Positions 26,201 to 35,000 of a stretch of 64,000 nt of DNA are shown here, in pieces; the first letter of the stretch is position 1, and the number at the start of each line of letters is the position of its first letter. The DNA comes from Bolinopsis microptera (lineage: Eukaryota; Ctenophora; Tentaculata; Lobata; Bolinopsidae). The notes under the pieces were generated by a model. The model was not told where the DNA came from. It made no database searches and saw only the letters and a list, made by a program, of their open reading frames with translations. The position numbers were made by a program, and so were the translations under genes. The DNA lies in assembly GCF_026151205.1 (NCBI RefSeq), contig NC_087082.1, positions 13,542,365-13,606,364 on the forward strand, read 5' to 3'.

Positions 26201-27899
26201 CTTCAGTCCAAGGTAATGAAAATAAGCATCACAACAATGCGACTCATAAATAATTTTCCTATCCGGATATTACACGTAATGAAAAAAACAATACATATTC
26301 ACCCCTTATTTTCATAATTGTATTATACAATATACGTGCATTGTAAATGAAGCTTACTTTTTTGCATTCAGGTGTGATTTGATGGAAGAAAACATATCAG
26401 ATAAACTTGGGGGTAATCTTGAAGAATGTAACATGAAATATGAGGTATTGCAAATAGTTCCAAGAGGTTAACAAAATATTTTCCGTCTCAGTTGTGTTAA
26501 AAAACGAAAATGAATTAACAGTACTGTGAATAGATGGCTTTTCGTGGTCGTTTAATTTACATGTAGGTTGCAATGCCGAACTGGTAGAGTTTCATGCAAC
26601 CCCAAAAATATTTTATCTCCCAGTTCGCAATGATAGACAAAACACCAAAAGACAAGAACAAGTGTAGGAATGTGGTAGTCCATGTGAAGCACACTGTTGA
26701 AGACGAAGCGGCTGGGGATCATAGATTCGAGATCGTTCACATCGTCAGCAGCGAAAAGAAACATAAGGTTTTTGTTCATGCCAATTACTCAAGATTACAA
26801 AACATAAATGAGTAATGATCTATAACCACGTTGCCATCAAACTTCTTTAATAATCGTAAACTTTTCGCGGTCTATTTTATTAAAACAGTATTTGCTAGAA
26901 ATAAAAACAATTTTAATATTTCAGGAGTTTACAAAGTCAGGAGACCTGAATCCGAACCGAACAGAGCGGTTCTGTGCGAACGTAGCGTGCGTGGACCGTA
27001 AAGTAGATCTGCAGATAAGGGTCGAGTGTGCTCATGTCATACCTCACGAAAACTTCAGGTACGCTCCATTTGTTTAACTAGACTTCAGAACAAGTTTCTC
27101 ATCATGACATGAGGCTATTTCTCAGATAATAATAGCTGAAGTTAATGCTCCTCACTATAATATCAAGATTAACATATTGTTGTTCACAGCACGTTTGTTG
27201 AGAGACTACAAGTAATGCCAGACGAGAGCGTACCCGGCAACCCTGCTGTAGCATTCGAATGTGAACAGAACCAGACCATTATCAGCGTCAACAAGGTGAG
27301 ATAAGCTTGTAGAGATAGTCAAACAACTTTAGTACCTTATGTTATGCAGTTTCAATCGTATCTTTGATATTGTGGATATGTCTCGAGTCAAACCTTCAGA
27401 CCGGCTAATCAGCAATTTATCTTAGTAAATAATAAACAAAGTTGATATATTTTGTTAACAGATTGCAGAGACGGTGATAGGCATCGGAAGTATAAAGATA
27501 GTGATATCAAGCGTAACCAGGGGGAGTATAACTAGAGACAGTATTTCTAGAGACACTTCGTTGGTAAAGTTCGAGTCCACTCCTTACACCAAAATAGAGG
27601 TTAGTTCATATTACGACGTTGTTAAGGGCGTTGGGTTTGTGGATTCGAAACTTACAGTTTGCACGAAAGTGAATAATTTTAGGCAGCTTATCATTCCACG
27701 ATTTCCCTTGTATAACGGGCTCTACTCTCAGGTTTGCAGTAAAGTATGGGAGGGAGCATTCAACCAGAACGTACTTGCTGCGTACGACGAGGCGGGTACC
27801 TCTAAAATGACATGGTCAGCTGAACAGATCTTAATGAAAGATTTGGAGGACTTTATGAACGTTGCACAGAACGCTTCTAAGTATGTCAAGCCAGAATGA
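2249..27899 (+). CDS. Tandem KH-domain protein, 14 coding exons, about 648 aa
   Basis: Exons: 2249-2381, 3517-3636, 4436-4569, 22235-22369, 22719-22793, 24540-24661, 25034-25147, 25361-25462, 26096-26212, 26372-26444, 26624-26767, 26925-27058, 27190-27295, 27462-27899. All junctions are GT-AG, phases match, and the total is 1947 nt. The ATG at 2249 is the first after an in-frame TAG at 2216. Two KH-like modules are visible: residues about 62-129 (GRDN at the GXXG loop, then LNKW and EIILGGKDDV) and about 133-197 (GHNC loop, then LKKIEEKTGTF and TVMIAG). Both loops depart from canonical GXXG. Residues about 200-648 form a globular region I cannot assign. KH proteins usually bind RNA; an RNA role here is inference. 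Intron 3 is 17.7 kb and contains UNC93-like genes on the other strand. The first exon is the least certain. Confidence 0.8.
3647..3708. repeat. 11-bp tandem repeat in KH-gene intron 2
   Basis: About five copies of an 11-bp unit close to TGTTGTTATTG lie directly after the donor of the exon 3517-3636. Confidence 0.8.
4470..8368. repeat. Tandem segmental duplication, copy 1 (3.9 kb)
   Basis: This segment is near-identical to 8369-11285. The left end falls inside KH-gene exon 3 at an AGGAGCCC shared by both copies. The right end is marked by the TTTACAACTTTTGGTCGTTG block at 8317, repeated near 11234. It contains the frameshifted UNC93-like copy and its upstream region. Confidence 0.9.
4718..6098 (-). 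pseudogene. UNC93-like membrane protein, frameshifted copy
   Basis: This is a near-identical copy of the intact gene at 8617-10017. Its frame is open from the ATG at 6098 to about 5057. A 20-nt deletion relative to the intact copy then shifts the frame, between short CAGC repeats near 5072. The remaining C-terminal part (SIYIALICGLIGLGDSG and onward to the stop at 4718) is in another frame. The break removes the last third of the protein, several membrane segments, so a working UNC93-family product is unlikely. Substitutions outside the deletion are few, so the break is recent. Confidence 0.88.
8369..8468 (+). pseudogene. Captured 3' part of KH-gene exon 3
   Basis: Copy of 4470-4569, including the CTGATC|GTAAGT donor, carried along by the tandem duplication. 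It lacks the original acceptor and the first 34 nt of the exon. The sequence before it, CAACTTAAG, could serve as a weak acceptor. Only one synonymous-looking change (CTA to CTG) separates it from the true exon. Confidence 0.85.
8617..10017 (-). CDS. UNC93-like MFS-type membrane protein (466 aa), intact
   Basis: Single-exon ORF from the ATG at 10017 to the stop at 8617. The protein is strongly hydrophobic, with about 11-12 membrane segments in two bundles. They are separated by an acidic, probably cytosolic loop at about residues 205-260 (rich in E, D and K). Features that suggest the UNC93 branch of the major facilitator superfamily are an N-terminal segment with VIQNIALAEST, a glycine-rich GLGLGALWILWPMV helix, and a C-terminal IIYYTTAGRIYG shared with the paralogue at 12960-14333. 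UNC93 proteins act as regulatory or trafficking partners of membrane proteins; the substrate or partner here is unknown. The gene lies antisense inside a KH-gene intron and is the intact member of a recent duplicate pair. Confidence 0.8.
   Translation of the reverse strand: MEKLKSVLLDEKNKNMAVAAISMSLCLTAMQPAGVIQNIALAESTDIDLVTGYYAESIKVAFSIIAAVFFNPIYSMIGIKLTALISTLLVTGTYWVMIWIVSKQLIYFGSALTGLGLGALWILWPMVIIDNSTPETKQRNMGLWFMTVACGLVIGGLANYFYFQNVRQISKENRVVVYAACSAVTILAAIIATVALTDVKKKSQGKERVDDVEAVPREDSDEEGEEDVDVMILMPGKPSPVQKGKDLVQILVNKTGLKDFLDWFKIMMKIPEFWLLAVPLFAWGFVWGFMVKILPTSIPSISDNRGLIPMIAVIMGVSYLIGTTIWNFIRKFTGNGFVVVSCCVFTIAAAVLSILILPQGSSTEILEIGSVKTYVHPDSIYIALICGLIGLGDSGLSIIYYTTAGRIYGKGTGPGYALNGIGYHGFYFVSMFAANIFSLHTYCYILIVGLVATALTFPLGLKKYME
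11395..12085. repeat. Older partial copies of the UNC93-gene upstream region
   Basis: Blocks at about 11395-11480, 11745-11815 and 11905-12080 match, with increasing divergence, the region upstream of the UNC93-like genes (6534-6790 and 10459-10715). The clearest shared run is CTGCTGTCCCTCAATTCCTC. They indicate repeated local duplication before the recent 3.9-kb event. Confidence 0.8.
12960..14333 (-). CDS. UNC93-like MFS-type membrane protein paralogue (457 aa)
   Basis: Single-exon ORF, ATG at 14333 and stop at 12960. It aligns along its whole length with the gene at 8617-10017 but is clearly divergent. Shared landmarks are VQNIALADST near the N-terminus, GTYWSMIWIV, LWIIWPMVVMNNSE, NYFYFQNVSKIS, and ADSGISIIYYTTAGRIYG near the C-terminus. 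About 11-12 hydrophobic segments flank a charged central loop (residues about 200-255) that differs in sequence from the other copies, as expected for a soluble linker. No frame damage is visible. It is the third member of the antisense cluster nested in the long KH-gene intron. UNC93-family assignment is by overall pattern; transport or regulatory substrate is unknown. Confidence 0.8.
   Translation of the reverse strand: MELKYTERTKNMVLASLCMCLCVMAASPAASVQNIALADSTNIDLAVGYYADIVKYIACILAGFIFHPFYKLAGIKITAAVLTILVTGTYWSMIWIVNQYTIYLGSFLSGLGYGSLWIIWPMVVMNNSEAGMSQKNMGYWWMAESLGVVVGGFCNYFYFQNVSKISTANRVMVNGLAAGVTIISAIIAALGISDITKSHNRHIPLTDREITYYEIDEEGEAEQQGTDKVEIIGGKDTPSSGQSDHEDRKSAREWFKEMRTLKEFWILFLPLIYWGFIWGYFVKMLPTATASISDRRDLIPLTILVTGAAYVVGSSSWNFISRCSNNTVCIILASLMHVVAITLSILVFPKSAASEISELGTAETYIQPHDMYVVVISGLIGLADSGISIIYYTTAGRIYGDGASLGFSVNNNGFCVFYIISMFTPSLFDLHSYCYCMLGAVLLMCLSITIGLRKFIK
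14334..16540. other. AT-rich intronic stretch, nothing recognised
   Basis: Part of the long KH-gene intron. The only structure noted is a short tandem repeat of ACAACAGAGTGATATATTAA near 14550-14592. The short ORFs on both strands near 15554-15829 are shadows without recognisable similarity. Confidence 0.5.
16923..18881 (-). CDS. Reverse transcriptase ORF of LINE, with (KD)n insert
   Basis: 652 codons. After a short N-terminus comes a long lysine-aspartate repeat (residues about 38-104) encoded by a hexanucleotide array. A complete-looking reverse transcriptase follows, with NYRPVSNLSAFSKILERIVL, then VVLLDLSAAFDTIDH (first catalytic Asp), FGVPQGSLLGPILFILYI, and YADDSQLY (catalytic YADD). 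A C-terminal region with WNSLP follows. It copies the element RNA by target-primed reverse transcription. The family is jockey/CR1/L2-like by motif; I cannot fix the clade. The ORF has no internal stop, but the missing endonuclease suggests it cannot move on its own. Confidence 0.85.
   Translation of the reverse strand: MKGMSSLNILNFKVFITFITEKVATIRQAIEKEGKDSDKDKDKDKDKDKDKDIDKDKDKDKDKDKDKDKDKDIDKDKDIDKDKDKDKDIDKDKDKDKDKDKDKDHVLDKDCIFDNFSEITADELKDLVSKMSNKFCCLDPIPAFLLKNCVDELTPFLLHVLNSSLKSGVFPSDMKKAVIKPTLKKENADVDILSNYRPVSNLSAFSKILERIVLNQLNVHLTNHSLYSEVQSGYRPNHSCETLLVRMCDDLNKEIEAGNVVIVVLLDLSAAFDTIDHTVLLEKLMKDYGITGSALQWIKSYLEKRHFCVKIDDTLSSFLELLFGVPQGSLLGPILFILYIKALQKIAAKYGLDIQLYADDSQLYISFQPNRVVQFTDVQDRTNKCLAEIKAWMVKNYMKLNESKTELLVLGKSHILKKCELSVRLQFGSTEILPTECKGDSWKSLGVKFDETLNMERQINNVKRKCSWTMMNLRTIGRYLDEGIKLMLVKQLVISKLDYCNSLYMNLPKTRLNKLRSTLNGAVRFIYNIEDRTTDLVPFYKKAHILPIDQRIFFKVCLLTHKSVHGTAPDYLKALLDVAVVDTELSNTMTRSKRSGDHLMLKVPKNKRSKVDDRRFSSHAPIAWNSLPIMLRCITDTNCFKRMLKNHLYNQF
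18571..18770. repeat. Hexanucleotide (TCTTTG)n microsatellite
   Basis: About 200 bp of near-perfect TCTTTG units, interrupted by TCTATA or TCTATG units. It lies in frame within the LINE ORF on the minus strand, where it encodes KD dipeptides with occasional ID. Confidence 0.95.
19220..20893. mobile_element. hAT-like non-autonomous element, 8-bp TSD
   Basis: It begins TAGGAACCGACC and ends with the inverted counterpart GGTCAGTTCCTA. It is flanked on both sides by AATGGGGT (19212-19219 and 20894-20901), an exact 8-bp target-site duplication as in hAT elements. The ends are rich in CCGG-containing words on both sides. There is no transposase ORF. A short motif with ATTTTCGGCT recurs inside near 19432, 19600 and 20530. 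It lies in the long KH-gene intron. Confidence 0.85.
19779..19913. mobile_element. Small MITE-like inverted repeat nested in the hAT-like element
   Basis: CGACAGTTGCGCCC at 19779-19792 is exactly inverted at 19900-19913. The element is about 135 bp and has no coding capacity. TA dinucleotides occur near both ends, but a clean target duplication is not certain. Confidence 0.65.
21617..22205. mobile_element. TA-flanked MITE next to a KH-gene exon
   Basis: CCTTACAAGACATTTTT at 21617-21633 is inverted at 22189-22205. Both ends are flanked by TA, as in Tc1/mariner-type insertions. Inside, a block of about 55 bp around CGCCATATTTTCGGACCGCC occurs twice (near 21670 and 22138). The right end is 29 bp before the exon starting at 22235. 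Confidence 0.8.
22895..24357. mobile_element. TTAA-flanked inverted-repeat element (1.46 kb)
   Basis: AGGATGAGGGGACCTTAGAA begins at 22895 and its exact inverse ends at 24357. TTAA flanks both sides (22891-22894 and 24358-24361). TTAA is the piggyBac target, but the terminal bases are not the classical piggyBac ones, so superfamily is tentative. There is no transposase. A 31-bp tandem duplication around GTTGCAATYGGCAGAGCACA lies near 23433-23495. The element sits in a KH-gene intron. Confidence 0.75.
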
Positions 27900-28303
27900 G
27901 TGGATGTTTTGATGTTTCCTGTGTTGCAGAGGATAAACTCTGATGGTTGCAAAGGGTAGCTTGCAAACAATGATGACTTATGACAGAAGCTGTAAAGTCA
28001 GCTGGACAGTGCAGAGAATTGGAGTAGTTTTGTTGCGAAGGGAAAGTTCCATTATAGCCGATTGATTCAGACTCAGAGGAACTTGATCTATATAATAAAT
28101 GTATTAAACATGTTGATATTTTACCGTAAACTTATGTTTCGTAGCTTTGAAATATTTTTATGTCTTGTGCATCCCAGACTTTCTTTAACAAATTGGAAAA
28201 CCTAGTGACAAAAATAATGTTTCTGCTGAGCTGCGATCTTATTGCATTTTGATCAAGGAGTCTGTCTAATGTCTATGTTTTGTACCTTACATTTGATATT
28301 TTT

Positions 28304-28309
28304 AATAAA
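28304..28309 (+). terminator. AATAAA polyadenylation signal of the KH gene
   Basis: AATAAA about 400 bp after the stop at 27899, in an AT-rich 3' UTR. It is the first good signal in that stretch. Confidence 0.6.
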
Positions 28310-28885
28310 GATTGTATGTATATTTTAATCATATTAATTTAACGTTGATTACCAAATTAAAAGCTCATATCATTTTGTTCACAACAAAAATTAATAAAAC
28401 TGGATTACATGGTATAATTTCAAGTTTTTAAAACTTTTATAATTTTAAAAGGAATAGAAGCATCATTCATTTTAATAAGAACGAAATCAAATTCTCCAAA
28501 TCTTGTAGAAAAGGGAAGGAAAGGACGCATCATTAACTTATTGTGTTAAGAGGTAAATAAGTACTCGACTACTCGACTACAATGATTGATACGGGTTTTA
28601 GCGTGTCAAACAGAAGAAAAACAATTAAACATACCCTTTTATGTTCTTATAAGTATGCTATTGAAACAGTAACTACTAAATTTCAAACCCAGAAACCCCT
28701 GGTGGATAAGGAGGCCGATGATACAGACGCAACCGTTATCTTCACATAATTCACGGAGGTATGAGACGTGAGATGGTGCAGTGTCCTTCCCGTTACTATG
28801 GAAACCATAATCACATCTTCCCCCAGTTCCCTCTTGGCCTTGCTTCTTTAAATAAAGTCATTGCTTTAATCTATGACAGCTCCTT

Positions 28886-29287
28886 TCACATGGATCTAAG
28901 TAGTGGTCTGTTGAAAGCAGCCCGTTTCTCTCTGCCAATATCCTCACCCTGTTCCTCCTGATGCCTCTCCTCGTCGTGCTTCACCTCCCATTGTTGCGCA
29001 CTAGTACCAACTGCACTGGATGGGGGTGTGGCCTGTATCCTGTACCGTCCCCCGTTCAGGGCCACCAGCTCCCTCTGAAACGAAGGTAGGGTAACCAGGG
29101 GTTGTCTGACGATGGGTTTCCGGCAGGTAGGAGGTTCAGGAGTGTGGCGGACGGCGGTGTAGAGAGTTGAGGGTTTGTGATGGAGAGAGACTGGTTTGCT
29201 GGGTGCGGATACATTGTGGGCTATGTAGTCTCTCTTGGTTGTACTCTCCCTCCTGTACAGCATTTGCGCTTTCAGCAGCAACTCCAT
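28886..29287 (-). CDS. Uncharacterised basic protein, 133 aa (possibly one exon of a larger gene)
   Basis: Open frame from the ATG at 29287 to the stop at 28886. The ATG directly follows a good acceptor-like sequence (CTTACTCAG), so either a 5' UTR intron precedes it or coding continues upstream. I could not find that upstream exon. The protein is charged and lacks membrane segments. It opens MELLLKAQMLYRRESTTKRD and closes with a Glu/Arg-rich, probably helical stretch (KHDEERHQEEQGEDIGREKR) and FNRPLLRSM. GC content is higher than its surroundings, which favours real coding. I do not recognise the family. It lies tail to tail with the KH gene and upstream of GON7 on the same strand. Confidence 0.5.
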   Translation of the reverse strand: MELLLKAQMLYRRESTTKRDYIAHNVSAPSKPVSLHHKPSTLYTAVRHTPEPPTCRKPIVRQPLVTLPSFQRELVALNGGRYRIQATPPSSAVGTSAQQWEVKHDEERHQEEQGEDIGREKRAAFNRPLLRSM

Positions 29288-30300
29288 CTGAGTAAGAGTC
29301 GGGTTAGAGATGTATAGGGTGTATAATACAGAAATATTCGTAATATTTTATCAGCATGATGAAAGTTATATATTCGATGTTCATTGTTGTAGCGGGATCA
29401 AATGTTAAAAGCTTTTTTATCTAGTTCAAAAGCACAATTAATGACGATAGTAACTGAACATATATGGCAACGAATATATATATGACGCACACTCGAGTAC
29501 CGCAATTTAAGTCAACGCACACCCTGCAACTCAACCAACTTACTACTAAACTGGACTGATAATAAAAAGTTCACTGCCACTTCACACAATAATATTATGA
29601 ACTTAAACATGCTCCCTTAGAACACTATGACATATGTTATTGAACTGCGATCTAATCTTATCGAACGCATGAGGAATAAATATGCACCTATAATATATAG
29701 GTGGCATTAGCAGCTAGCAAACATGAACTAGGGCGTTTATTTCAGAATTATACAGTATATACCGTTTGGTCAAGTCTGACTCTATCTACATGTATGCAGT
29801 ATGACCCATGGCATGTTGTAGCTAGCCATGGAATGTCGTTTTCCCACTTCCGCAGTTCAATGTGATATCAAATCTTTAACAAGCGATTAAACTGATAGCT
29901 TGGACATAAATTTTGAATATTTAATTCAAAATTTATTAAATACATTTTTACAAAGATTAATTCTTCCTGTAATTTTGGGCAAAAACAATTCGAATAAAGA
30001 CAAAACAACACAAAATCAATGGCTCCAGCTCTGTATTATGGGAAAGAGTGTTTGTGAATTCCGTTGCTAGGAGCAACAGAATTTCATTAAAAGTCATCCG
30101 ATACCCCATTCACTGCTTTTAGCATAAAGTACCGAATGGAGAACTGATATGTTGACCGATTCCGATGAAGTGAGCGGTCATGTCATTAATTAAGTGTACT
30201 TTTAAACTGTTAAATTACGTAGCCCATTAGCTGGAAAAACTCCCCGAATACATAATATGTATTTCATTAGTTATTACTGTGCACAAATTTTCCTCAACTA
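29288..30300. other. Intergenic or intronic AT-rich stretch
   Basis: No gene or repeat recognised between the 133-codon ORF and the GON7-like gene. It may hold upstream non-coding exons of the ORF at 28886-29287. Confidence 0.4.
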
Positions 30301-30304
30301 GGTG

Positions 30305-30310
30305 TTTATT
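30305..30310 (-). terminator. AATAAA polyadenylation signal of GON7-like gene
   Basis: TTTATT on the plus strand reads AATAAA on the minus strand, 67 bp after the stop codon at 30377. Confidence 0.6.
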
Positions 30311-30376
30311 TTTTCTTCTAATAAAAATCATTCATTCAGCCCTTCTGCATACCTCTTAAATTTTGTCTGCGACCGG

Positions 30377-30938
30377 TCAGGAATCTGTCTTACATCTTTT
30401 GTTATCATTCTCTTCATCCTCAGAACTGTCCTCTGCGATATCACCCTCTTCTATTGTTTCTGAAATATGATATTATCAGTCTTTATGCATTTAAATGGCC
30501 ACGTATAAAAACTGTCAGCAAGGCTTTGTAACCATATTGAGAGAAGTGGACAGAATTTTTATAATCACCACTCTCTCCAATTAAGAATTTAAACTGCAAG
30601 AGGTTTTCTATTTTCTGTGTGAAATGTTACATGTACGATTGCACACCAAACTATACAATAGAAGTAAGAGTGTCTTCAAGGCATTGCCTCATGGAAGAGT
30701 CCATGAAGCGGATAACTAGCTGTTCATGTAGTTAACTGCAACAATCCCCATTGAAGCAGTACGACTTACCTGACTTTATGGCATCAGCCCCATTGGATGT
30801 AATCTTGTTGCTGATAATAGTGTTGATCTGGGTCTTGACGGACTGTATCGCTCCAGATAGTCCCTTCATGGAACCATCAAACTGGCATGTCGACTTGATG
30901 TCTTCTCCCACGACCAGTGTAAATGAAACTTCAGACAT
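30377..30938 (-). CDS. GON7: GON7-like KEOPS complex subunit, 2 exons, 83 aa
   Basis: Exon 1 is 30938-30770 and exon 2 is 30459-30377, joined in phase 1 with a GTAAGT donor and a TTTCAG acceptor. The protein starts MSEVSFTLVVGED, has a central helix GLSGAIQSVKTQINTIISNK, and ends with a highly acidic, disordered tail (DIAEDSSEDEENDN). This small size and order (short strand region, LSG-containing helix, acidic tail) fit GON7. In animals GON7 is the small subunit of KEOPS, the complex that makes the t6A modification on ANN-reading tRNAs, where it contacts OSGEP/LAGE3. Assignment rests on size and pattern, not a search. A CpG-rich stretch (GTGCGTGCGCGCGCGTCGCG) lies upstream at about 31008-31027, as for a housekeeping promoter. 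Confidence 0.72.
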
Positions 30939-31261
30939 AACTGTGAAGTCGGAGTATTTAATTAATTACATTACACTGCCAAAAGTGTTTTATCGCTTCG
31001 GAAATCGTGTGCGTGCGCGCGCGTCGCGTAATTCGCGGTCATCCGTCTAAAAAGAACTTGTTGCTACAATATTATTTTCCCGGCGTAATCCAGAAGTACA
31101 TAAAAATTGGCAGACATTAGCAAGAACATGTTGAAAAGTTGTATTATTTTGATGCACGAGCAGCTGCTGTGCTTGTCAACTTCTATGATCGGCGAATACA
31201 TGTTTCTAATTATAATTGGCAATCGGAGTAACTACAGTTTTCTTTATGAAAAAGGTTACAT

Positions 31262-31267
31262 TTTAAT
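31262..31267 (-). terminator. Possible ATTAAA polyadenylation signal
   Basis: TTTAAT on the plus strand gives ATTAAA on the minus strand, about 225 bp beyond the stop of the large PHD-homeodomain gene. No AATAAA was seen closer. Confidence 0.35.
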
Positions 31268-31490
31268 GATCCAACAATAACAGACTTTTGCAGGATACGT
31301 CTAAAAATAATATAAGTTCAAGATTAGCGCATAACTTAAGAGTCTTGCAATAATAAACCCACCAAACATGCCTACTAACTTCAGTTAAAAAGTGAAATGT
31401 GATAATAACTAACCATGATAAATTAATAGGCAGAATAAAGTTGTACAAGTAAAATTAAAATGATATCATGAAAGTATAAAAATTAAAATT

Positions 31491-32066
31491 TCAACAGTCT
31501 TTATCGTAGAGACACCGAAAGTCTCGAACCCTAATAAAGTCCTCACAATCTGAGGCTGCTACTGAGTGTTTCTGCCGAATGTGAGCTAAAGTTTTCTCCT
31601 TGTTTTTGAAGAGAGCTTTACATTTAAGACACTCTGTAGAAATCCATTGTTTGACGTGATTCTCACTGATGTGCCGGACAGTGTGTTTTGATTCCTCCTG
31701 ATGGATAAATTGTTATATAATACAAACTGGAGGAAAAGGGTGGATAGAGGGATCATTATTTAGTTTCCATAAATTGATCTAACAAACCACTAATTCTAGA
31801 TATTGGTAAAACATAAATACCAAATTCGGACCAGAAATTTCAAGAACAATTAATAAAGTGTGAAAAGTCACGTACGTTTCGGAACATCTTGCAGAAGGGA
31901 CACACGTGCATTGAGACATCAACATTGTCCTGGTGTTGTTTTAGAGAAAAAACACTGGTGAAGTTCTTGGAACAGTGACAGCAAAAGTACCTCAGTTTAA
32001 GTTTGTGTTGCATCAGTTTACCTCGGGTTGAGAAGAAACTCTCGCATTCCTCGCATCGGCACGATT
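31491..32066 (-). other. Domain region: C-terminal C2H2 zinc fingers
   Basis: The last two exons carry a degenerate finger (CEECESFFSTRGKLMQH, second His missing) and CCHCSKNFTSVFSLKQH with a distant second His. A finger beginning CPFCKMFRN is completed only after splicing by HISENH. The last finger is CLKCKALFKNKEKTLAHIRQKH with its ligands intact. The protein ends LYDKDC and stop. Restoration of the split finger supports the final splice junction. Confidence 0.75.
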
Positions 32067-35000
32067 CTGAAAACGTTAAGATTTATTTTAACGTGAAACC
32101 AATGATTAACGGTTTAGTTAGGACACAAAATAAAGGACTTCAAAGACAAACTAGTTATGGTTTGACCGGTGTTAACTGTGATTACTGATTATGTACTAAC
32201 TAACTAACTCAACTTAAAAACTTGTATTCATACTATACAATAGTTTAAATTACAAAAGCTCACCCTCGCCAGACGGTGACACTATGTTAGCAGGACTACT
32301 CTTCACTGGACTAAGCATATCCTCTTCAATACACGTGACTTTAGCAGGGCTGCTGGCAACCTTCCTTGACTTGAAAGAGTTTGATATTTTCAGGGGTTGA
32401 ACATTATCTTCCTCTGGTAATAATGTTGAACTAGGTTCTTCTACATACGAGACTGAGGTGGAACTTTCCTCATCAGGGAATGGAGTGGAATAAGCTGCCG
32501 TGTCAGAAGATTTGCTCTCGTTGTCGTCGTCTTCTATAACGTCATTATCGGAGAGATTAGGAAAGATGTCTTTTGACTCGTTCATGGAGTTGTCATGTTC
32601 GTCTGATGCTTCACTAGGTTTTGAAGTATTTTTGTGAGGATGCAAAAAAATAAAATAAATTTTATCAGTTAAGTTGGTCTCATAACGGGAGACAAATTGC
32701 CAGAAAATGTTGAAATTCAATTAAAAAAGCATCGAAACATTTTGGGACAATAACTAAGAAACTGAAAATACACGCACTTGTCGTCCTCATTTTGACTATC
32801 AGCGCCAGTAAGAAGAGAAAAGAGCGGAGACACATCCTCCGGACATGAAGTCAAGTTGACCTCCTCCAGAAAGTTAAGAGAAGACAAATACCTCCAGTCT
32901 GAGCCTGAGTTGTATTTCTCTACCTTGTACCGTGACATTAGACTCTTCCATTTGGAGGTAATCCGATCAACTGGAGGCGAAGGAGAGGGTAACATTTTAT
33001 TATTTCAGGATGAGACTTGTATGTAAATTTTGGCACACAAAACTGATGAAACTTTTAAACGTTCGAGCTGTAATTATCTATACAAGATTTCAAATATCAC
33101 GTGGGATTGTTCAGCTGACTCACCAGGAATATCTAATTTTCTTTCCAGTCTCTGTATTAGCTTGTCCTCGTTACTCTCATATTTACAGGAATCGTCCCAC
33201 AAGTACGGGTTCAATGAGTAAAATTCTGAAAGACGGTACGGAATAAAAAATAATTTTAAGTTAAGTTAATAATTAAGTCTCCCTTTTTCTGAGTAACGGA
33301 TGTGCTCTTAAATCGTCTCAATTATTATTTGTCAACTATTCTGAACACGCTACTTCTTGCTTACAGAAACATCGTATCAAGGCAACTAGACCAGAGACTA
33401 TTAACTTATTTAACTTACCTATCAAGGAAAAGACTTCATTCTCCGACCAATCATAACCCTTCTTCCTTCTCTTTTTCTCTTCAGCTTTTGGTGACACAGC
33501 AAATATCGTCTCCAGAAATTCAACCTCTTCATCCGCCGACTCTTCTGTCTCTTCCTTTCTCTCAGACACCTCAATCGTCAACTCGTCATAATTTTCATCG
33601 TCGCACTTGGGCGCTTTCTTTTTACCCCGCTTTCTCGGCCTTCCTCTGGCTTTAGGTGGATCGGTTTTAAGTTCTTTATTTATTTCTGAGATCCCCGGAG
33701 ATGTTTTTCTTGGTCTTCCTCTGGGCTTAGGGGAAACAGATTTAAGTTCTTCTTTTATTTCTGAGACTAATGATTTTCTAGGCCTTCCTCTTGGTTTAGA
33801 GGAATTAGTTTTCAGTTCTTTTATTTCTGAGATTCCTGAAGTCGATTTTCTCGTTTTCCTGGGTGACATAGAGGCATCAGAGGATGACTCTCTTGTTGGC
33901 ATTGGTTTGAAACTGGCAGCTGAGGATGTTTTTCTGGCTGTCCGACGTAGGGAAGTGTTATTCTTAACAGGACTCTGACCGGTGAAAATCACCTCAACCT
34001 CATCTTCATCATCTTCCTCATCTTCTTCATCCTTTAACTCAGGTTCAATATCAACTATTTCTGAGCTTGTACTTCTCTGTGTCCCTAAGGAAATACATCA
34101 AGTTAGATTTATAAAATCAACTTCCCTATACTAGACTCAGCACGAATAAAACAGAACAATTTCATGTTGGAAAAGGGATTCTAAAGGACTCAATTGAGAT
34201 ATCTATAAAATAATTTACCTCTTCCAGTTTTAGTGCCATCCCACCCTTTTACTCGGTTAGAATGAACATTTCTCATGTGATCCATCCTGATTGACATCTT
34301 AGAGAACTTGTCCTCGCAGTAGTAACACCTGTAGACTGTGGATGGAGAAGCGCTGACTTTTGGAGGAGATTCGTGTTTTTCTGGAGTTCCTTCTGATTCC
34401 AGCTCCTTTTTAATAGGAGACTCAACGGATAGTGTTTTGGGAGGTAATGGTTCTGGAATATTCTCTGGTTTAGTAGGTGATGATGAGAGAGGGAAGGACT
34501 CTGGTGTTTGTTCCCGAGAAGGATGGGGGGTCTGGTAGGGTGATCTCTTGAACGGAAACGGTTCGTACTCGTTTTCTTGTGTTACTTTCGATTTCTTTGT
34601 GTTCGCTTCGTCGCTCGTTTCAATTTTACGACGCTTAGCACGTGCAGTATAGCTGAAGGGAAACAAAATTAGAAACAAAATTAGAGGATTCGAGCTTTGC
34701 AATCTTCATGTATTGAGAGGTTTAGATTTGATGACATGGCGAAAACGTAAAATCAATTTTTAAGTAGAAGAATCAACAGCTAAACAAGGTAAAGGTAAAG
34801 GTAACTTCATACTTGTCCCTGTCGTTTCTCTTGTTTAAAGTGGTAAGTTTAAAGAAGCTGTTCAGTTTGGTCTGCTCTCCCTTTGGTTTAAAACTCGGAC
34901 GGCTTGTCTTGGTCACCTTCCGGATTAACGATTTGTTTTTCCTATGCTTTACTATATACTCCCACAATTTTTCCTTGTGTTCATTATACGGCTCGACCTC

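Noticed and set aside
33302-33978. Plus-strand ORFs of 117 and 123 codons
   Set aside because: Antisense shadows of the AT-hook exon of the large minus-strand gene.
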